A stretch of DNA of 64,000 nt from Bidens hawaiensis (taxonomy: Eukaryota; Streptophyta; Magnoliopsida; Asterales; Asteraceae), in assembly GCA_021521415.1 (NCBI GenBank), contig JAIQDT010007315.1:42330-106329 (forward strand), written 5' to 3'. The notes beneath the pieces were generated by a model that saw only the letters and a list, made by a program, of their open reading frames with translations, was not told the DNA's origin and made no database searches. Positions 30,867 to 42,213 of the stretch are shown one piece after another; position 1 is the first letter of the stretch, and each line of letters starts with the position of its first letter. The translations under genes and the position numbers were made by a program.

Positions 30867-32155
30867 GACTCTAGCATAGATATTGTTAACAAGAAACGTA
30901 CCGGTAATGGTTTCCGGTGTGTCGGCCGCTTTCTTCGTATCAAGGACGAAAACTCTTGCATTGCCCTTCTTGGGCTCACTCTCTGACCGCTACCACCCGC
31001 ACCACCAGCTGCGGGTTTATTCTTGGGGCAGTCAAAGCTAAGATGTCCCATCTCCTTGAAATTGTAGCAAGTCATCTTCTTCTTCCAGCAATCGGCTGTG
31101 GCGTGACCGAACTTGTGACATGACTCACAAGGACGGGGAGTTAGATGGCATCGACCCCTATGGTATTTCTTGCAAGTTTTGCATTGTGGGATGCCGGAGC
31201 TGAAGCCAGACCTTCGTTGTTCGACTCCCTTACCCTTGAAATGGGCATTTCCTTCCTTCTTCGTATCTTGTGTCGACACGACCCTCTTATCTTCTTCTTT
31301 GTTGCGGATCATTCCGCCCATTAAGTATCCGGCCAACTCCATCGCGGAGTCGGCGATTTGAGGCAAGTGCGACCTCACCATATCATGAATCTCTCGTGGC
31401 AATCCCCATATGTAGCGTGTGACTTTGCTGGATTCCGAGGTAACCAGCTGGGGCACCAAACGACAGTATTCGTGGAATTTGGTATTATACTCACGAAGGT
31501 TTGTTCCGACGACCTTGTGGGATAGGAACTTGGTTTGGATTTCGTTCGTTTCATGCATCGGACAGAATTTTGACATTAACAGTTCCTTAAACTCGCTCCA
31601 TGACAACCCATACATTACTTCCCTTCCTTTACTCATGATTAGTGTGTTCCACCACTCTAGCACTTCGCCTTTGAACATCAGGGCGGAGTATTGAATCTTT
31701 TCCTCTTCCGAACACTTGCTCGTGATTACAATCGTCACCATTTCTTCAAGCCACCTTACAGTCGCGATGGCTCCCTTATCGCCATGGAATTCTTTCGGCC
31801 CATAGTATTTAAAGTCTTTGAACGTACACCCACCAATCTTAAGCCTTTTAAATTCTTGACTAACGCCTCCATCAGCGTTTGATTCATGTACACTCTCATC
31901 TACGTGCGAGGGTCTAGAACGGGGTTTAGAAATAGATTTTTGGGAAGGGTTTACAGAGTGGGAATGTTTTGTTTGTCGAGATTGGGACCTAGCCATTGAT
32001 TCTTCCCTAACGGCATCTTTAATCCTCTTTTGGATTCTATCCATAAATTTCTCGGGAATTGGGTCTTCTTGTTCTTTTTCGGGCCCCTTTCCTTTTTCTT
32101 TTTGTTTTTCGGATTTCTTTCGGGAAACCTCAACGTTATTAATTTGTTGAGACAT
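30842..32155 (-). CDS. Gypsy gag (element B)
   Basis: 437 codons. A charged N-terminus is followed by the retrotransposon gag domain with FKDFKYYGPKEFHGDKG, WLEEMV, YSALMFKGEVLEWWNTL and the FCPMHETNEIQTKFLSHKVV block at about residues 110-230. Two zinc knuckles follow near residues 340-380: CESCHKFGHATADC is intact, while CYNFKEMGHLSFDC has Phe in place of its second Cys. After the knuckles the frame is shifted, so the final 40 residues are not native. It is preceded by an extra ORF (32417-33577) instead of following the leader directly. Confidence 0.9.
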   Translation of the reverse strand: MSQQINNVEVSRKKSEKQKEKGKGPEKEQEDPIPEKFMDRIQKRIKDAVREESMARSQSRQTKHSHSVNPSQKSISKPRSRPSHVDESVHESNADGGVSQEFKRLKIGGCTFKDFKYYGPKEFHGDKGAIATVRWLEEMVTIVITSKCSEEEKIQYSALMFKGEVLEWWNTLIMSKGREVMYGLSWSEFKELLMSKFCPMHETNEIQTKFLSHKVVGTNLREYNTKFHEYCRLVPQLVTSESSKVTRYIWGLPREIHDMVRSHLPQIADSAMELAGYLMGGMIRNKEEDKRVVSTQDTKKEGNAHFKGKGVEQRRSGFSSGIPQCKTCKKYHRGRCHLTPRPCESCHKFGHATADCWKKKMTCYNFKEMGHLSFDCPKNKPAAGGAGGSGQRVSPRRAMQEFSSLIRRKRPTHRKPLPVRFLLTISMLESCLIQEPI

Positions 32156-32416
32156 TTATCTTTTTCTTTCTATTCTTTTATATCTGAAATTTATCGAATG
32201 CTCTTTATTAACACACATTTTTATTTCATCATTTGTATATACCATACAGGGCATATACAAGGATTATTACAACATACTTATATATACATTCATTTTCGAT
32301 GTATATATATTCTTATCCATACATTATTCATCACATTACACATAAACTAGATTACACACATAAACTTGAGCACACACACGCTTCTTCTCTTGAAACACAC
32401 AATTACCACCATCATC
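32156..32416 (-). other. Spacer between extra ORF and gag of element B
   Basis: A 261-bp AT-rich stretch without an open frame of interest, containing ACACAC/ATATAT tracts. It may serve as the untranslated leader for gag expression. Confidence 0.6.
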
Positions 32417-33577
32417 TCAGTCCTTTAGAAACTTCTTAACAACCCTCGTCAGTTTGTTGCATTTGTGAAGAAGCTTCTCTCCTATCTTCTTCTTCTTTTT
32501 CCCTTCTTCAGCCACCTTCCTCCTCCAGTCATCAGTCTCGTGCAACGCGCGATCCAGGTGTTCTTCGTATGACTGCGGAATAACGTCGGGGTATCCTTAT
32601 TGTGGCGGTGGGTCACGGTAACCCAGCGTCACCATCTCGAAATGGTTTCTCGGTTCAGGATACGGGACGTAAGTCTGATCAGATGCAAGGTAGAGGTATG
32701 TCTTGGTGGCTTGATTTTGCTCGCGAATCTCATCGGCTTGTTCTTGAATTGAAGGAATCCTTCCTTGAAATGGCGGGAAGCTTGATGAAGCTTGGTTCCT
32801 TAGCTGCTCAAGATACTGAACATACGGATCGAAAGAACCGTAGCTTGGGTTGTTGGAAGTGAGTGATCCATCAATGGATGTTGATATCTCATTAGGGTTG
32901 TCGGGATGCTCTTCTTCCGGTTCGGTTTCTTCCATAGGATCCTCCTCTTCTTCCTCCATAGGCTCTTCCTCCTCTTCCATATACTAAGTGGTTTCGTTGA
33001 TCACCGCGGGTATCTTGAAACTCTCGTAAGGCATCGTCTCCCTTATTCTTGGTTTGCGGAATGATCCTTCGCTATTGTTGGGTTGTGAGTTGACTTCATG
33101 AGCAGTAGAGCTTCCAGTATGCCACCTTCTCTGGTCGGAGTGGCACTGCATCCAATCGAAGGATGGGGATCTTGGTTCTTCCTTTATGGGTCGGTTTGAA
33201 AGGAAGGCATAGGATGGGTGTGCATTTGGAAAATATCCAGTCGGGTAGTATTGTGGTACTTGTGGTGGTTGGTACGTGGGAATCTCCGAGTGGCGGTATG
33301 CTGGTATTTCCGTGGGTTGATACATAGGCATTGTTAGTGGGTGATAGCTCGAGTGTCTTGATGGTTCGATTCTTTGCGGTGGTGGACTGTCGGGTAATTT
33401 AATTGGGCATTGCTCAGTCCCGAGGAAGTATATTGGTTTAGGACGCTCAACGTATTGGTCTCGGCTAAAGAAGGCCTCAAAGTAATCTTCATCCATGACG
33501 TCTTTTGGGAACTTGTAGTATTTCCTTGCTCTTCTTGCTTCATTATCATAATACTCCATTAATTTCTCATATGACAT
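32417..33577 (-). pseudogene. Extra ORF upstream of gag in chromovirus B, two in-frame stops
   Basis: From the ATG at 33577 one minus frame runs 387 codons to TGA 32417-32419, interrupted only by TAG (32984-32986) and TAA (32597-32599), with no frameshift. The first segment (197 residues) is Tyr/Pro/Arg-rich with a repeated IPxYxxxxIPTYQPP-type pattern and no membrane segment. The second (127 residues) begins with a highly acidic EEEEE stretch. The last (59 residues) is a basic helix-like tail with EEGKKKKKIGEKL. I do not recognise the protein. It begins 147 bases from the PBS. An ORF between PBS and gag is known for Ogre-type Tat elements but is not standard for chromoviruses. Function unknown; low-complexity composition suggests a disordered binding protein. 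Confidence 0.7.
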
Positions 33578-33723
33578 CTTTGGGTGGTTTAGAATGTAGA
33601 GAGGGAAAGAAAAGGTTACCAGCCAATCTTATCCCTATTCAAACAAGCAAGTAAGATAATTTTCCTATGCTTGGATCGAAGCTTGGGTATTGTTTTATGA
33701 TACCCAATTCGCTAAGATCGATG

Positions 33724-33735
33724 GCTCTGATACCA
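33724..33735 (-). promoter_or_regulatory. Primer-binding site, initiator-Met tRNA (element B)
   Basis: Minus strand TGGTATCAGAGC, three bases from the LTR edge. Confidence 0.93.
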
Positions 33736-33738
33736 ACC

Positions 33739-35752
33739 TGTCACACCCCCATCTTAGGCCTAGGCATGTGACTCAATAGTTGGTACCACATTTGTAAATA
33801 AATCAGAGTTGCGGGTTAACGCGGAAGACTTTATTAAACATAAGGATTAAAGTTTTAAAATATTTACAATACAAAAGATGGAACGAAAGTTCCATTTACG
33901 TTTACTTGTTTTATATCTACAAAACCACCTTTTAGTTCATAATTAAGTTTAACAAAAATATCCGAGCCATCGGATTCTTGAGCCTTCGTCCTTTAGCTCT
34001 AATCTTGGTAACCTGCAAAATGTTATAAAAATACGTCAGCAACGAATGCTGGTAAATATGCTGACGCGAAAACATTTTCCTTTACTTTGTTACCCCTCGA
34101 GGGTTACGCGTGCCTCGGCCCATCTTGGCTTAGGAATAACAAAGTTAAAACAACATCATTATAAACTTGAGCCTCTACCTAGGTCACCCCAGCAAGACAC
34201 CGCAGCGTCCCGACGTACTTAGGTACCATAAATATACACAAGGTCATTCTCACTCGAACATACTTTGGTTCGGCACATCGTGGCTGGAGATCGTGACCAG
34301 GCGTGGTGCGATGTGCCAACCGCATTTTACCACATGTGAAAGGATCCAGACAAACGTATACTACAGCCTGAGGGCTAGGCTTTTACTCTTATTCATAATG
34401 TTTTTAGAGACACTTAGTCTCATGTAAAGTTTTACACATAACACGTTTATTTATTTGAAAACAATTTTATAAAAGTGGGGCGTATTCACCTTTGATCGGG
34501 ATCGGTTTCCAACACCGTCCTTGCGTATTCTTTCTTGCTATCTCGCACCTATAGTACGAGTATAACTTTTATTAGTCGGATATACAATCCGGCTTAAGAC
34601 CTTTAGTCTTATTACCTCGATGAACCTTTAGTTCATATCTTTTACTTTAAAACCTTTAGTTTTAAAAGCAATATTTATAAACCTTTAGTTTATTATAAAA
34701 ACCTGACGTTTCTTCTTTTCTAAGAAACGTATTCTTTTTCTTTTATCATATAAGAATATCATTATTACTTATATAATATTCATAACAAAGAATTATATAA
34801 TTCACACATATATATATACACTTCCATATTTCTTTATTTTCTTTCCATAAACATCGAGTATAATTCCGACTTAGGGCATTAAGCCATTATAATATTTTAT
34901 TATTATTTTAGTCAGGTAGTAAGCCTTACCTTTCCTCGGCTTATAATTCCCTAGATACTCGAGCAGCACTTCTACGCCGCTTAGTCCTTTCAACACTCGC
35001 CTTGATCGCCACTTCACTTCAGCACACAAATCGAGACACCCAATCTTCTCGGCACGCACTTCGAGATGATCGTCGGGTTGTAAAAACAGCACCACCTTCT
35101 TGTTCAGAACGTCGTCGGGGAGTGGTACGAATATAGAGGTATGGCACGTTTATCGAGGAATCGGGGCACGGTTTTCGAGGTGAATCGTTGGCACGAATTT
35201 CGAGGTGTAGTGAGAGAGTAGAGAGATGATTGCAAACTGAATTTGGGTGTGAGTTATGAAGACCCCGGACCTTGATATTTATAGGCAAGTTTTGGGTCCC
35301 ATCGCGTACCGCGCCCAGACCCTGGGGACTCGTCGCGTACCGCGACGAGGTCTGATGACGCAGACAGTAGGTCTGCCACGTATCGCCACGTGGCAGACGT
35401 TGTGCCACGTGTTAATACGTGGCGGACGATATGCCACGTGTGGCCACGTGTCGGGACACGTGGCGACCGTTGCGCCACGTGGTGAAAAGGTGTCAGGCGT
35501 GTCAGGACACGTCATCACGGTCCGCGATGACGTAGGCTCAACAGTGATCGCGTACGCTGTTGACTTCTTCTAGAACATTTGACCAAGTCCCATCGCGTAC
35601 CGCGATGGGCTTGTCTTTTGTCCCGTCATGTATCGCGGTAGGACAAGAAATCAAATTTTTCATTTTAGCCCTTGGAGTTTGGAAGTTGGTAGAATTGATC
35701 CCTATACTTTGGACACTTGCCATTTTTGGCCAAAAATTCCCGTGATGTTACA
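33739..35752 (-). repeat. 5' LTR of element B (2014 bp)
   Basis: Plus strand TGTCACACCCCC to GATGTTACA. The sense strand starts TGTAACATC. A TATA box (complement of 35274-35285, CCTATAAATATC) is preceded by a G-box cluster and by several copies of a CATCGCGTACCGCGATG-type palindrome, which also occur at corresponding places in the other LTR (27118, 27148, 27326, 27404, 27435). Confidence 0.93.
35387..35481. promoter_or_regulatory. G-box cluster in 5' LTR of B (6 x CACGTG)
   Basis: CACGTG at 35387, 35406, 35435, 35445, 35457 and 35476, about 100-200 bp upstream of the sense-strand TATA box. One more than in the 3' LTR, so copy number has changed since insertion or some boxes have decayed. Confidence 0.87.
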
Positions 35753-35907
35753 AAAATGCTCGTGAAGACAAGGATTAATGGTCATGTATTGTAATGGTTT
35801 GAATGTTTTAATATTCCGCGAATGTTTTTATTAACTCTGATTGTATGAACTGTGTTTATGAGTAAATCCAACGTCCAAATGTGAGGCACCGGTAACGGGG
35901 CCTTACA
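35753..35907 (+). repeat. LTR of element C, part 2
   Basis: Continuation of 23431-25536 after element B: it ends GGGGCCTTACA at 35907, giving the TGTA...TACA ends expected of this LTR. The first five bases (AAAAT) are the right target copy made by B. Confidence 0.75.
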
Positions 35908-37177
35908 ACATCGTAATGTTTGATGGTTCCGTGTTGCTGTGTCAGAAACAATCAAATTAAAGCAACGATTAAACATTCAATAATCAATATTTATACTTTG
36001 AACGAATCAAATAAAATAAAAAATAAAAAAATATAAAAGTATGAACAAAATTATAAACCTTGAAAATGACACAAATAAGAATTTTGAGTAAGGAAGTGAG
36101 AAGGTGTGAGAATTTGTGTCTTCGAATTATAGTATATATAGATAAGTATATAGAATGTGTTTGAAAGTTTGAATTGTTCCATAAGAAGGAAAAGTCTAAA
36201 TATAGTAAATTTAGAGAATGCAATTAAGGATTTTTGAATAATCAAACAATAATAACTCATCACTCATATCAGTTAAATTATAATTGATGTTTACTTATAT
36301 TGGTAGTAATAAATATAGTAAATTTAGAGAATGTAATTATGAATTTTTCTATAGCCGAAGAATAATAAGTCATATCAATTAAATTACATTTAATTGATGT
36401 TTATAAAATTAGACACATTAAGATGACTTTGAATTTAAATTTAAATCCGTAATAAGTTGTGAGGTTGTAATAATGATATGAATCAATACAAACAATCACA
36501 ATACATCTAAAAATAAACCAAAGTATGATCAATTCAAAATTTAAATTGTAATAAGTGTTTAGGATCTTTTATATTCAATCCTACAGATGCAATTTCAATT
36601 AAACATTATACATTAAATTAAAAATTAAACATACATTATACATTAAACATTAAATTAAACATAGCAATCGATATGAAACATATCAATTAACAATATCAAT
36701 TAACAATTAAACATTAAACATTAAATTAAACATACTAACCTAAATTAGTAATCTAAAATAATAAATCGTTTAACCATACAAAGCTGATGGTTTAGTGACC
36801 TGAAAAATCGTCGATCGACGGGGGAAAACAACCATGAATGTGAAGACATGAGTAACAGTATACTTCCAGATGCTGAGCAGGTATATCATTATGGATCTAC
36901 TGAAATCAATTTCCGGATCTAATCAAATCAATCCTTGTCTTCAAATAATGGAGCCTTACTTTACCATTGATCACACTATTTTAGGCAAACTTCAAGGTCG
37001 ATTAAAATAATTATATCATCATCGGATCTAATTAAATCATCATCAGATCGATGTAAAATAATGGCGTAGTGAAAGAGGGATTTGGGTGATTAGGTTAAAG
37101 GGAATTGAATATTAGACGACTCTTAAGGAAACCTGGTATTGTAATATTGGTATATTGGAATTGTAATTATATTCTTA
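35908..37177. other. AT-rich intergenic with a tandem duplication
   Basis: No gene seen. A two-copy repeat of about 110 bp (36195-36300 and 36308-36405) shares AAATATAGTAAATTTAGAGAATG, here split as AAATATAGTAAATT and TAGAGAATG, and AATTGATGTTTA blocks. 36590-36735 is a field of ATTAAACATTAAA-type words. Confidence 0.6.
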
Positions 37178-37206
37178 CTAGGGTATAGCCCGTGTTACAC
37201 ACGGGT
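37178..37206 (-). mobile_element. Helitron-like 3' terminus
   Basis: On the minus strand a 7-bp hairpin CCCGTGT-GTA-ACACGGG is followed after six bases by CTAG and then T, which is the canonical Helitron 3' end (hairpin, CTRR, insertion before T). The matching 5' TC end was not found, so extent is unknown; AT-rich DNA to about 39500 may belong to it. Confidence 0.5.
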
Positions 37207-37527
37207 GGAAAAACATGTCAACAAACATAATAAATTTAAACAACAAATTTATGCATAACTAAGTTATTGAATAAGTGTTACCTTAAATTTAATCTTCAGA
37301 TTCCAAAGAGTTTAGAAGATCATCAAATTTGACTCATAGTTTTCACACTCTAACAACCATTTTACCTTCTCGCTAACTTAATTTTCCAAATCAAAATGTG
37401 CCATTTATTTTCTAACATTAGCAAAATTGTATATTGTATACAATTACCAAAGATATTTTTTATATATATTCAATATTGTATATTGTATATGGTCTTTAAG
37501 TTATTAACCTTTATAAACACAATTAGA

Positions 37528-38300
37528 TTAAGTTGTTTAAATGTAACAATATAGTCAAATTTAAATGTATATAAAATAATATATTTTTGTCAAATCATTA
37601 TTATTATGGACCATTAAATAAATTAATGGTTAATCATATTCAAAGCATTAACATCCACTGACCTTAAATACGTAAGGTGAAATTTGAGTGCGTGATCAAT
37701 TTTATAACTATCCGTTACATATACTTATTTATATAATATATAATATGAATAGAAACGATAATAAAATTTTAAAATTAGAATATAAATAGTAATCAGATAG
37801 TTTTGTAAATTATCAAAATAAGGTAATATAACTTATCTTTGAAAATTTTAGTCAACTTATTATTTAAATTATTGATCATTAATTCTAAAATTAAGTTGTT
37901 TAAATGTAACAATATAGTCAAAATTTAAATGTATATAAAAATATATTTTAGTCAAATCATTATTATTATTATGGACCATTAATTATAAATTATTTGTTAA
38001 TCATATACCAAAATTGTTTAGAATTACCATATTCAAAGCATTGACCTTAAATATGTAAGGTCAAATTTGAGTGTGTGATCAATTTTATAATTATCCATTA
38101 CATATACTTATATACGGTGATCAATTTTATAACGATAATAAATTTTTTAAATTAGAATATAAATAGAAATCAAATAGTTTTGTAAATTATAAAAATACGA
38201 TAATATAAGTTATGCTTTAAAATATAGTCAAAATTTAAATATATATAAAATAATATATTGTAGTCAAATCATTATTATTATTATGAACAATTATTTATAA
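37528..38300. repeat. AT-rich tandem repeat, 2.2 copies, period about 363/310 bp
   Basis: Copies starting TTAAGTTGTTTAAATGTAAC at 37528 and 37891, and a partial third from about 38221, share ATAGTCAAA, GTCAAATCATTATTATTAT, CATTCAAAGCATT-like, TGTGATCAATTTTATAA and AGTTTTGTAAATTAT blocks. Confidence 0.85.
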
Positions 38301-38559
38301 GGAAAATCAATATTCATTATTGATGTTATTTAAATTGTGATTGGGATAATTAAAGTATTTAAATTACAATATTCATGTTAATTCGGTTATTTTAACAAAT
38401 AAGGAAAGTCAAACTAAATAAATTATATTAATGGAATAATTAAATGTGTACATGAATATACACGATTATTCAAAAAATAAATATACATCAATATAAAAAA
38501 ATACATCTTATAAAATCATCCTCAATCCGTGAAATTAGATAATATGAGTGGGACAATAA

Positions 38560-39425
38560 CCTGAAATAATAAAATCGAATATTAATATTGTTATTATGAA
38601 TTATTTAAATTGTAATTAATAACCGGAAAATTTTAAAGGTGTTACCGGAAAAACGAAATTGTGAGAATGACCATGGTATCTCGGATTTTTCGTAGAATTT
38701 AAATTGAAATTTGGTTATATTACTCGTGACATTCACCTGAAATTATAAAGTAGAATATTAATGTTGATGTTATGAAACATTTGATATTTAATTTATAACT
38801 GAAAATTTTAAATGTCTTACCGGAAAATAACAAATAATGATAATAACCATCGTATCTCCGTTTTTTATTAAGAAACTAAAATCAAATTTTCCGTAAATCA
38901 ATCGGGTAAATTACCTGAAATAATAAAGTTTTGTTATAACATTGATATTATGGAATATTAGAATTATAATTTATAACAGGATAATTTAAATGTGTCTTAC
39001 CGGAAAAAAGAAATAATGATACTGAATATAGATGAAGCTAATTTATATTTAGAACCTAGAAGAAAAACATGTATAACAAAAAAACAGGAAAAATATTAAA
39101 CTTCAAATAAATATAAAACACCCATTGTTATAGGTATAACACATAAACGGAAAACTTACCGGTAAACCTTACCGGAATAACGTAAATACGTAGAAATATT
39201 AGCTTCATTGTCGTTTTTGATTTAGAACCTAAACTGATTTTAAAAAATCAGTTTACAATAAAAATAAAGATAAAAAGGTTAGATCTACAATAACCGGAAA
39301 AAAATATGATGTTGCCGGAAAAAGATATAACCTTGCCGGAAAATCATATAACATTTTTGGCCATTAAATTATAATATATAACCTTACCGGAAAACGATTA
39401 ATCTCGATCTACCTTACCGGAATAT
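38560..39425. repeat. Degenerate repeat field with ACCGGAAAA words
   Basis: Three units of about 180 bp (starting ACCTGAAAT-like near 38562, 38731, 38920) each end with TACCGGAAAA. Beyond them further (T/A)(A/G)CCGGAAA words occur at about 39291, 39313, 39334, 39386 and 39413. About ten copies in 800 bp. Confidence 0.75.
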
Positions 39426-40430
39426 AGAAGATGGTGGATGGCGGAGTTAGTAAGCCGAGAGAGAGAGAGAGAGATTAAAATGATTAAAATGATTATGGTG
39501 AAAAATTCTAAGCTTTAAATAGTGTGTGAGATGACACGTGACAGAATATTAGAGCACATGAGAATGGAAACATGCTGACTGGATTGCACATGTGGACAGC
39601 CTAGAAGAAAGCCATGTGTCCATATTGTATTGCTTTAATAGTATTTAAATATTCTTAAACTTAAATGGTTACATTAATTATTGGTTTGAATTTCTCTTTT
39701 ATTTATTTAATTGTTAAGAAAATTAGAGAAGTATAAGATATATTTGGAAACAAAGGGAATATACCAACAGAGAAGGGCTATGTGGATGTTTGCATAAAAG
39801 CAACTGAAATAAATTCATAACGCAAGAATGAAAAGAAGAAGATGGTGATAAAAAATTGTGAATCTCATATTAGAATCTGTACAACATCTAAAAGATGGAG
39901 TAATACACAATACCTGAGTTTATAAACATGAGAGTTTACTGATTGCATAAAAGCTTTAGTGTATTAATTTTGACGTCTCTCAAATAACTAGCACTTTATG
40001 TTTTATAGTGAAACAAAAGTTAAAAGCAGCCCAATGGCCCCAATCTGCTTGAGCAAAGCGCGAGAGAACTTCATTAGTTAAGTATAAAGCCGAATCCAAT
40101 ATGATATATTTTTTTCTAAATGTGTCATTTATATAGGTGAATCGTTTTTGTTAGGACTTGTTTTGAAACGAACCAAATTGATAATTTAAAAAAAAAAACC
40201 GTCGTCACCTAAACTATTTTGGTAGAACATGTTAATGTTATGGCTCGATATGTAACATATTATTCTAATTCATTTCTACGTGGGTGTTGTTTGTATTTTG
40301 ATTTTAGCACCTTAATGAGTTTGCACATGTACTTGCTATTTTGGCCAACAAAAGTTTGCTTTGTAGGTAAAAAAATACATAAAAAAAACTAAAAAAACTA
40401 ACCTAGTTCACCACTTGGTTGTATGTTTAT
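39426..40430. other. Intergenic, no gene seen
   Basis: Contains a (GA)n tract at 39455-39474; otherwise AT-rich without a supported feature. Confidence 0.55.
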
Positions 40431-41237
40431 TAAGGTGGTGTTTTTTTTTTTTTGAAAAGCTTTTCCTAGCCTCTTCTGTCTGCGCCGCGCTGACCACGTG
40501 CAGACATTGCTTTCTGCAGATTGTTTGTTTTTCCGAAGACGTTTCATTAAAAACGTCTGTGCGCCCACTTCTTGGTGCAGACATGATCCAACCACTTCTT
40601 GCCTCTTCTCACACATATTATTCATCAGACTTCTCTCCTCTCCTCAAACCCTAATCTCATCTCCTCTCTTTTCTTCTATCAAACCCAGCCACCTCCCCTA
40701 GCTGTCGCCTCCGCCACCTCCCCTAGCCGCCGCCTCCTCTACCTACCCTGACCGCCGTTGCCCTAGCCGCCTCCTCCACCTCTTCTTGTCGTCGCCTTCG
40801 CCACCTCTAGTAGCCACCGCCACCTCCCCTGGCCGCCGCCTCCTCCAGCTCTAGCCGCCACCTCCACCACCACCTACCATCTACCTTGGTATGTTTATTT
40901 CTTCAAGATAGTGTATTCACCATTATTGCAATTGTTATGTTATCACTAGTTTGTTGTTAAATAAAGTTTGTAGAAGGTTTAGATTTATAGATGTGTTGTT
41001 TGATTATTGTTAAATTTGTACAATTATTACTAGTTTGTTGTTGAATAAATTTTGTAGTTTTTTGTTAATTGTTAAAGTTTGTTTTTTAATTTCGTTAAAT
41101 TGTTAATAGTTTGTAGAAAGTTTAGGCTTGATGAATTATTGTTATTAGTTTGTAGTTGAAAAATTTTTGTAGAAAATTTAGGTTTGATGAATTGTTGTTT
41201 TAATAGAATTGTTGTTTCTTGTTAGTTGATTATAGAA

Positions 41238-42213
41238 ATGGGAGAGAAACAACAATGGTCAAATGAGCATCTAAAATGCTTATTAGAAACTTGCATTGAA
41301 AAGATAAACACCGTGGGTAGAAAAGGGTTGAGTTTGCACAAAGACTCATAGATTAAGTTGGGAAGTGTTCTTAAGGAAAAGTTTGGGTTGGTTTTGACTC
41401 AAAAACAAATGAAAAACTCTTATGATAATATTAAAGCCAAATACGTAAGATGAGTGTATTTGAAAAGCAAAATCGGCAACATAAACAATCCTCAAATAAA
41501 TACCTTTACCTTCACGAACAAGGAATGGGAAGAATTTAAGAAGGTATGTTCATATATTTTTATTTTTTAACATCTACCTCTACCTTAAGGTCCACCCTAG
41601 TTTATTTTTTAACATCTACCATTATTTTTATAGGGGCATCCGTAAGCTGCATCATTAAAAACAGTTCCATTAGTATTTCCAAAACTTTGTGCAGAACTGT
41701 TTGATGGTAATACTACCACTGGGAATCGCAAGTGGACCTCAACCTAAACATCTGTGGTTGGATCATCCTCTTGTCATCGACTCCAACCGGTACAACCACT
41801 TATGATTATAGACAACATTTTTCGCGACACAGAAAATGATGCCGACACTAATCCTACTACCGAGCCTACTACCAAGCCTACTACCGAGCATACTCCCGAA
41901 CCTAATCCTGAGCCTAACCCCAAATGGGCTAAAACGTCAAAATAATAATCATCATCATCATCTGTCACTCTTGAGGATTTAGCCCTTGAAATGCAAACTG
42001 CTTTGCGATTTGACTAAAGAAAAACCTAAAAAAAAACCGCCCAACAGTTATTGAATGTTTTGAGAAGTTAAATTTGGTTGGGTTAGAGCCGAGAGACCCC
42101 ATATTTTTAGTTGCTTTTCATATTTTTGGAGTGTCCCCAGACATGATAAAGTTGTGGATGGCATTGCCAAGTATTCCCGACGTGTTCAAAGGGTGGATTG
42201 AGATGACGACTTA
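41238..42213 (+). pseudogene. Harbinger ORF1, Myb/SANT-like DNA-binding protein
   Basis: Starts at ATG 41238 with WSNEHLKCLLETCIEKI and continues with FGLVLTQKQMKNSYDNIKAKY and FTFTNKEWEEFKK, the Myb/SANT-like pattern. A GTATGT donor follows at about 41544 and an acceptor near 41633. The second exon has a Thr/Pro/Glu repeat (about 41840-41930), and a final block reads VAFHIFGVSPDMIKLWMALP then FKGWIEMTT and stop at 42211. Two conserved Trp codons are stops (TAG at about 41349, TGA at about 41451), and the second exon has further stops and shifts. The family's ORF1 helps transposase bind and enter the nucleus. Confidence 0.8.

Larger units (their letters stand above)
25537..35752 (-). mobile_element. 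Element B: complete Tekay-like chromovirus, 10.2 kb
   Basis: Two LTRs of about 2.0 kb in direct orientation enclose, on the minus strand, PBS, an extra ORF, gag, protease, RT, RNase H, integrase, chromodomain remnant and PPT. Integrase after RNase H is the Ty3/Gypsy order, and the C-terminal chromodomain marks a chromovirus. Flanks are GAAAT (25532-25536) and AAAAT (35753-35757), a one-mismatch 5-bp duplication. The outer LTR ends read TT instead of TG at 25537, probably a later mutation. The LTRs differ by scattered substitutions and small indels, implying insertion that is not very old. It sits inside the LTR of element C. All pol frames are broken, so it is inactive. Confidence 0.93.
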
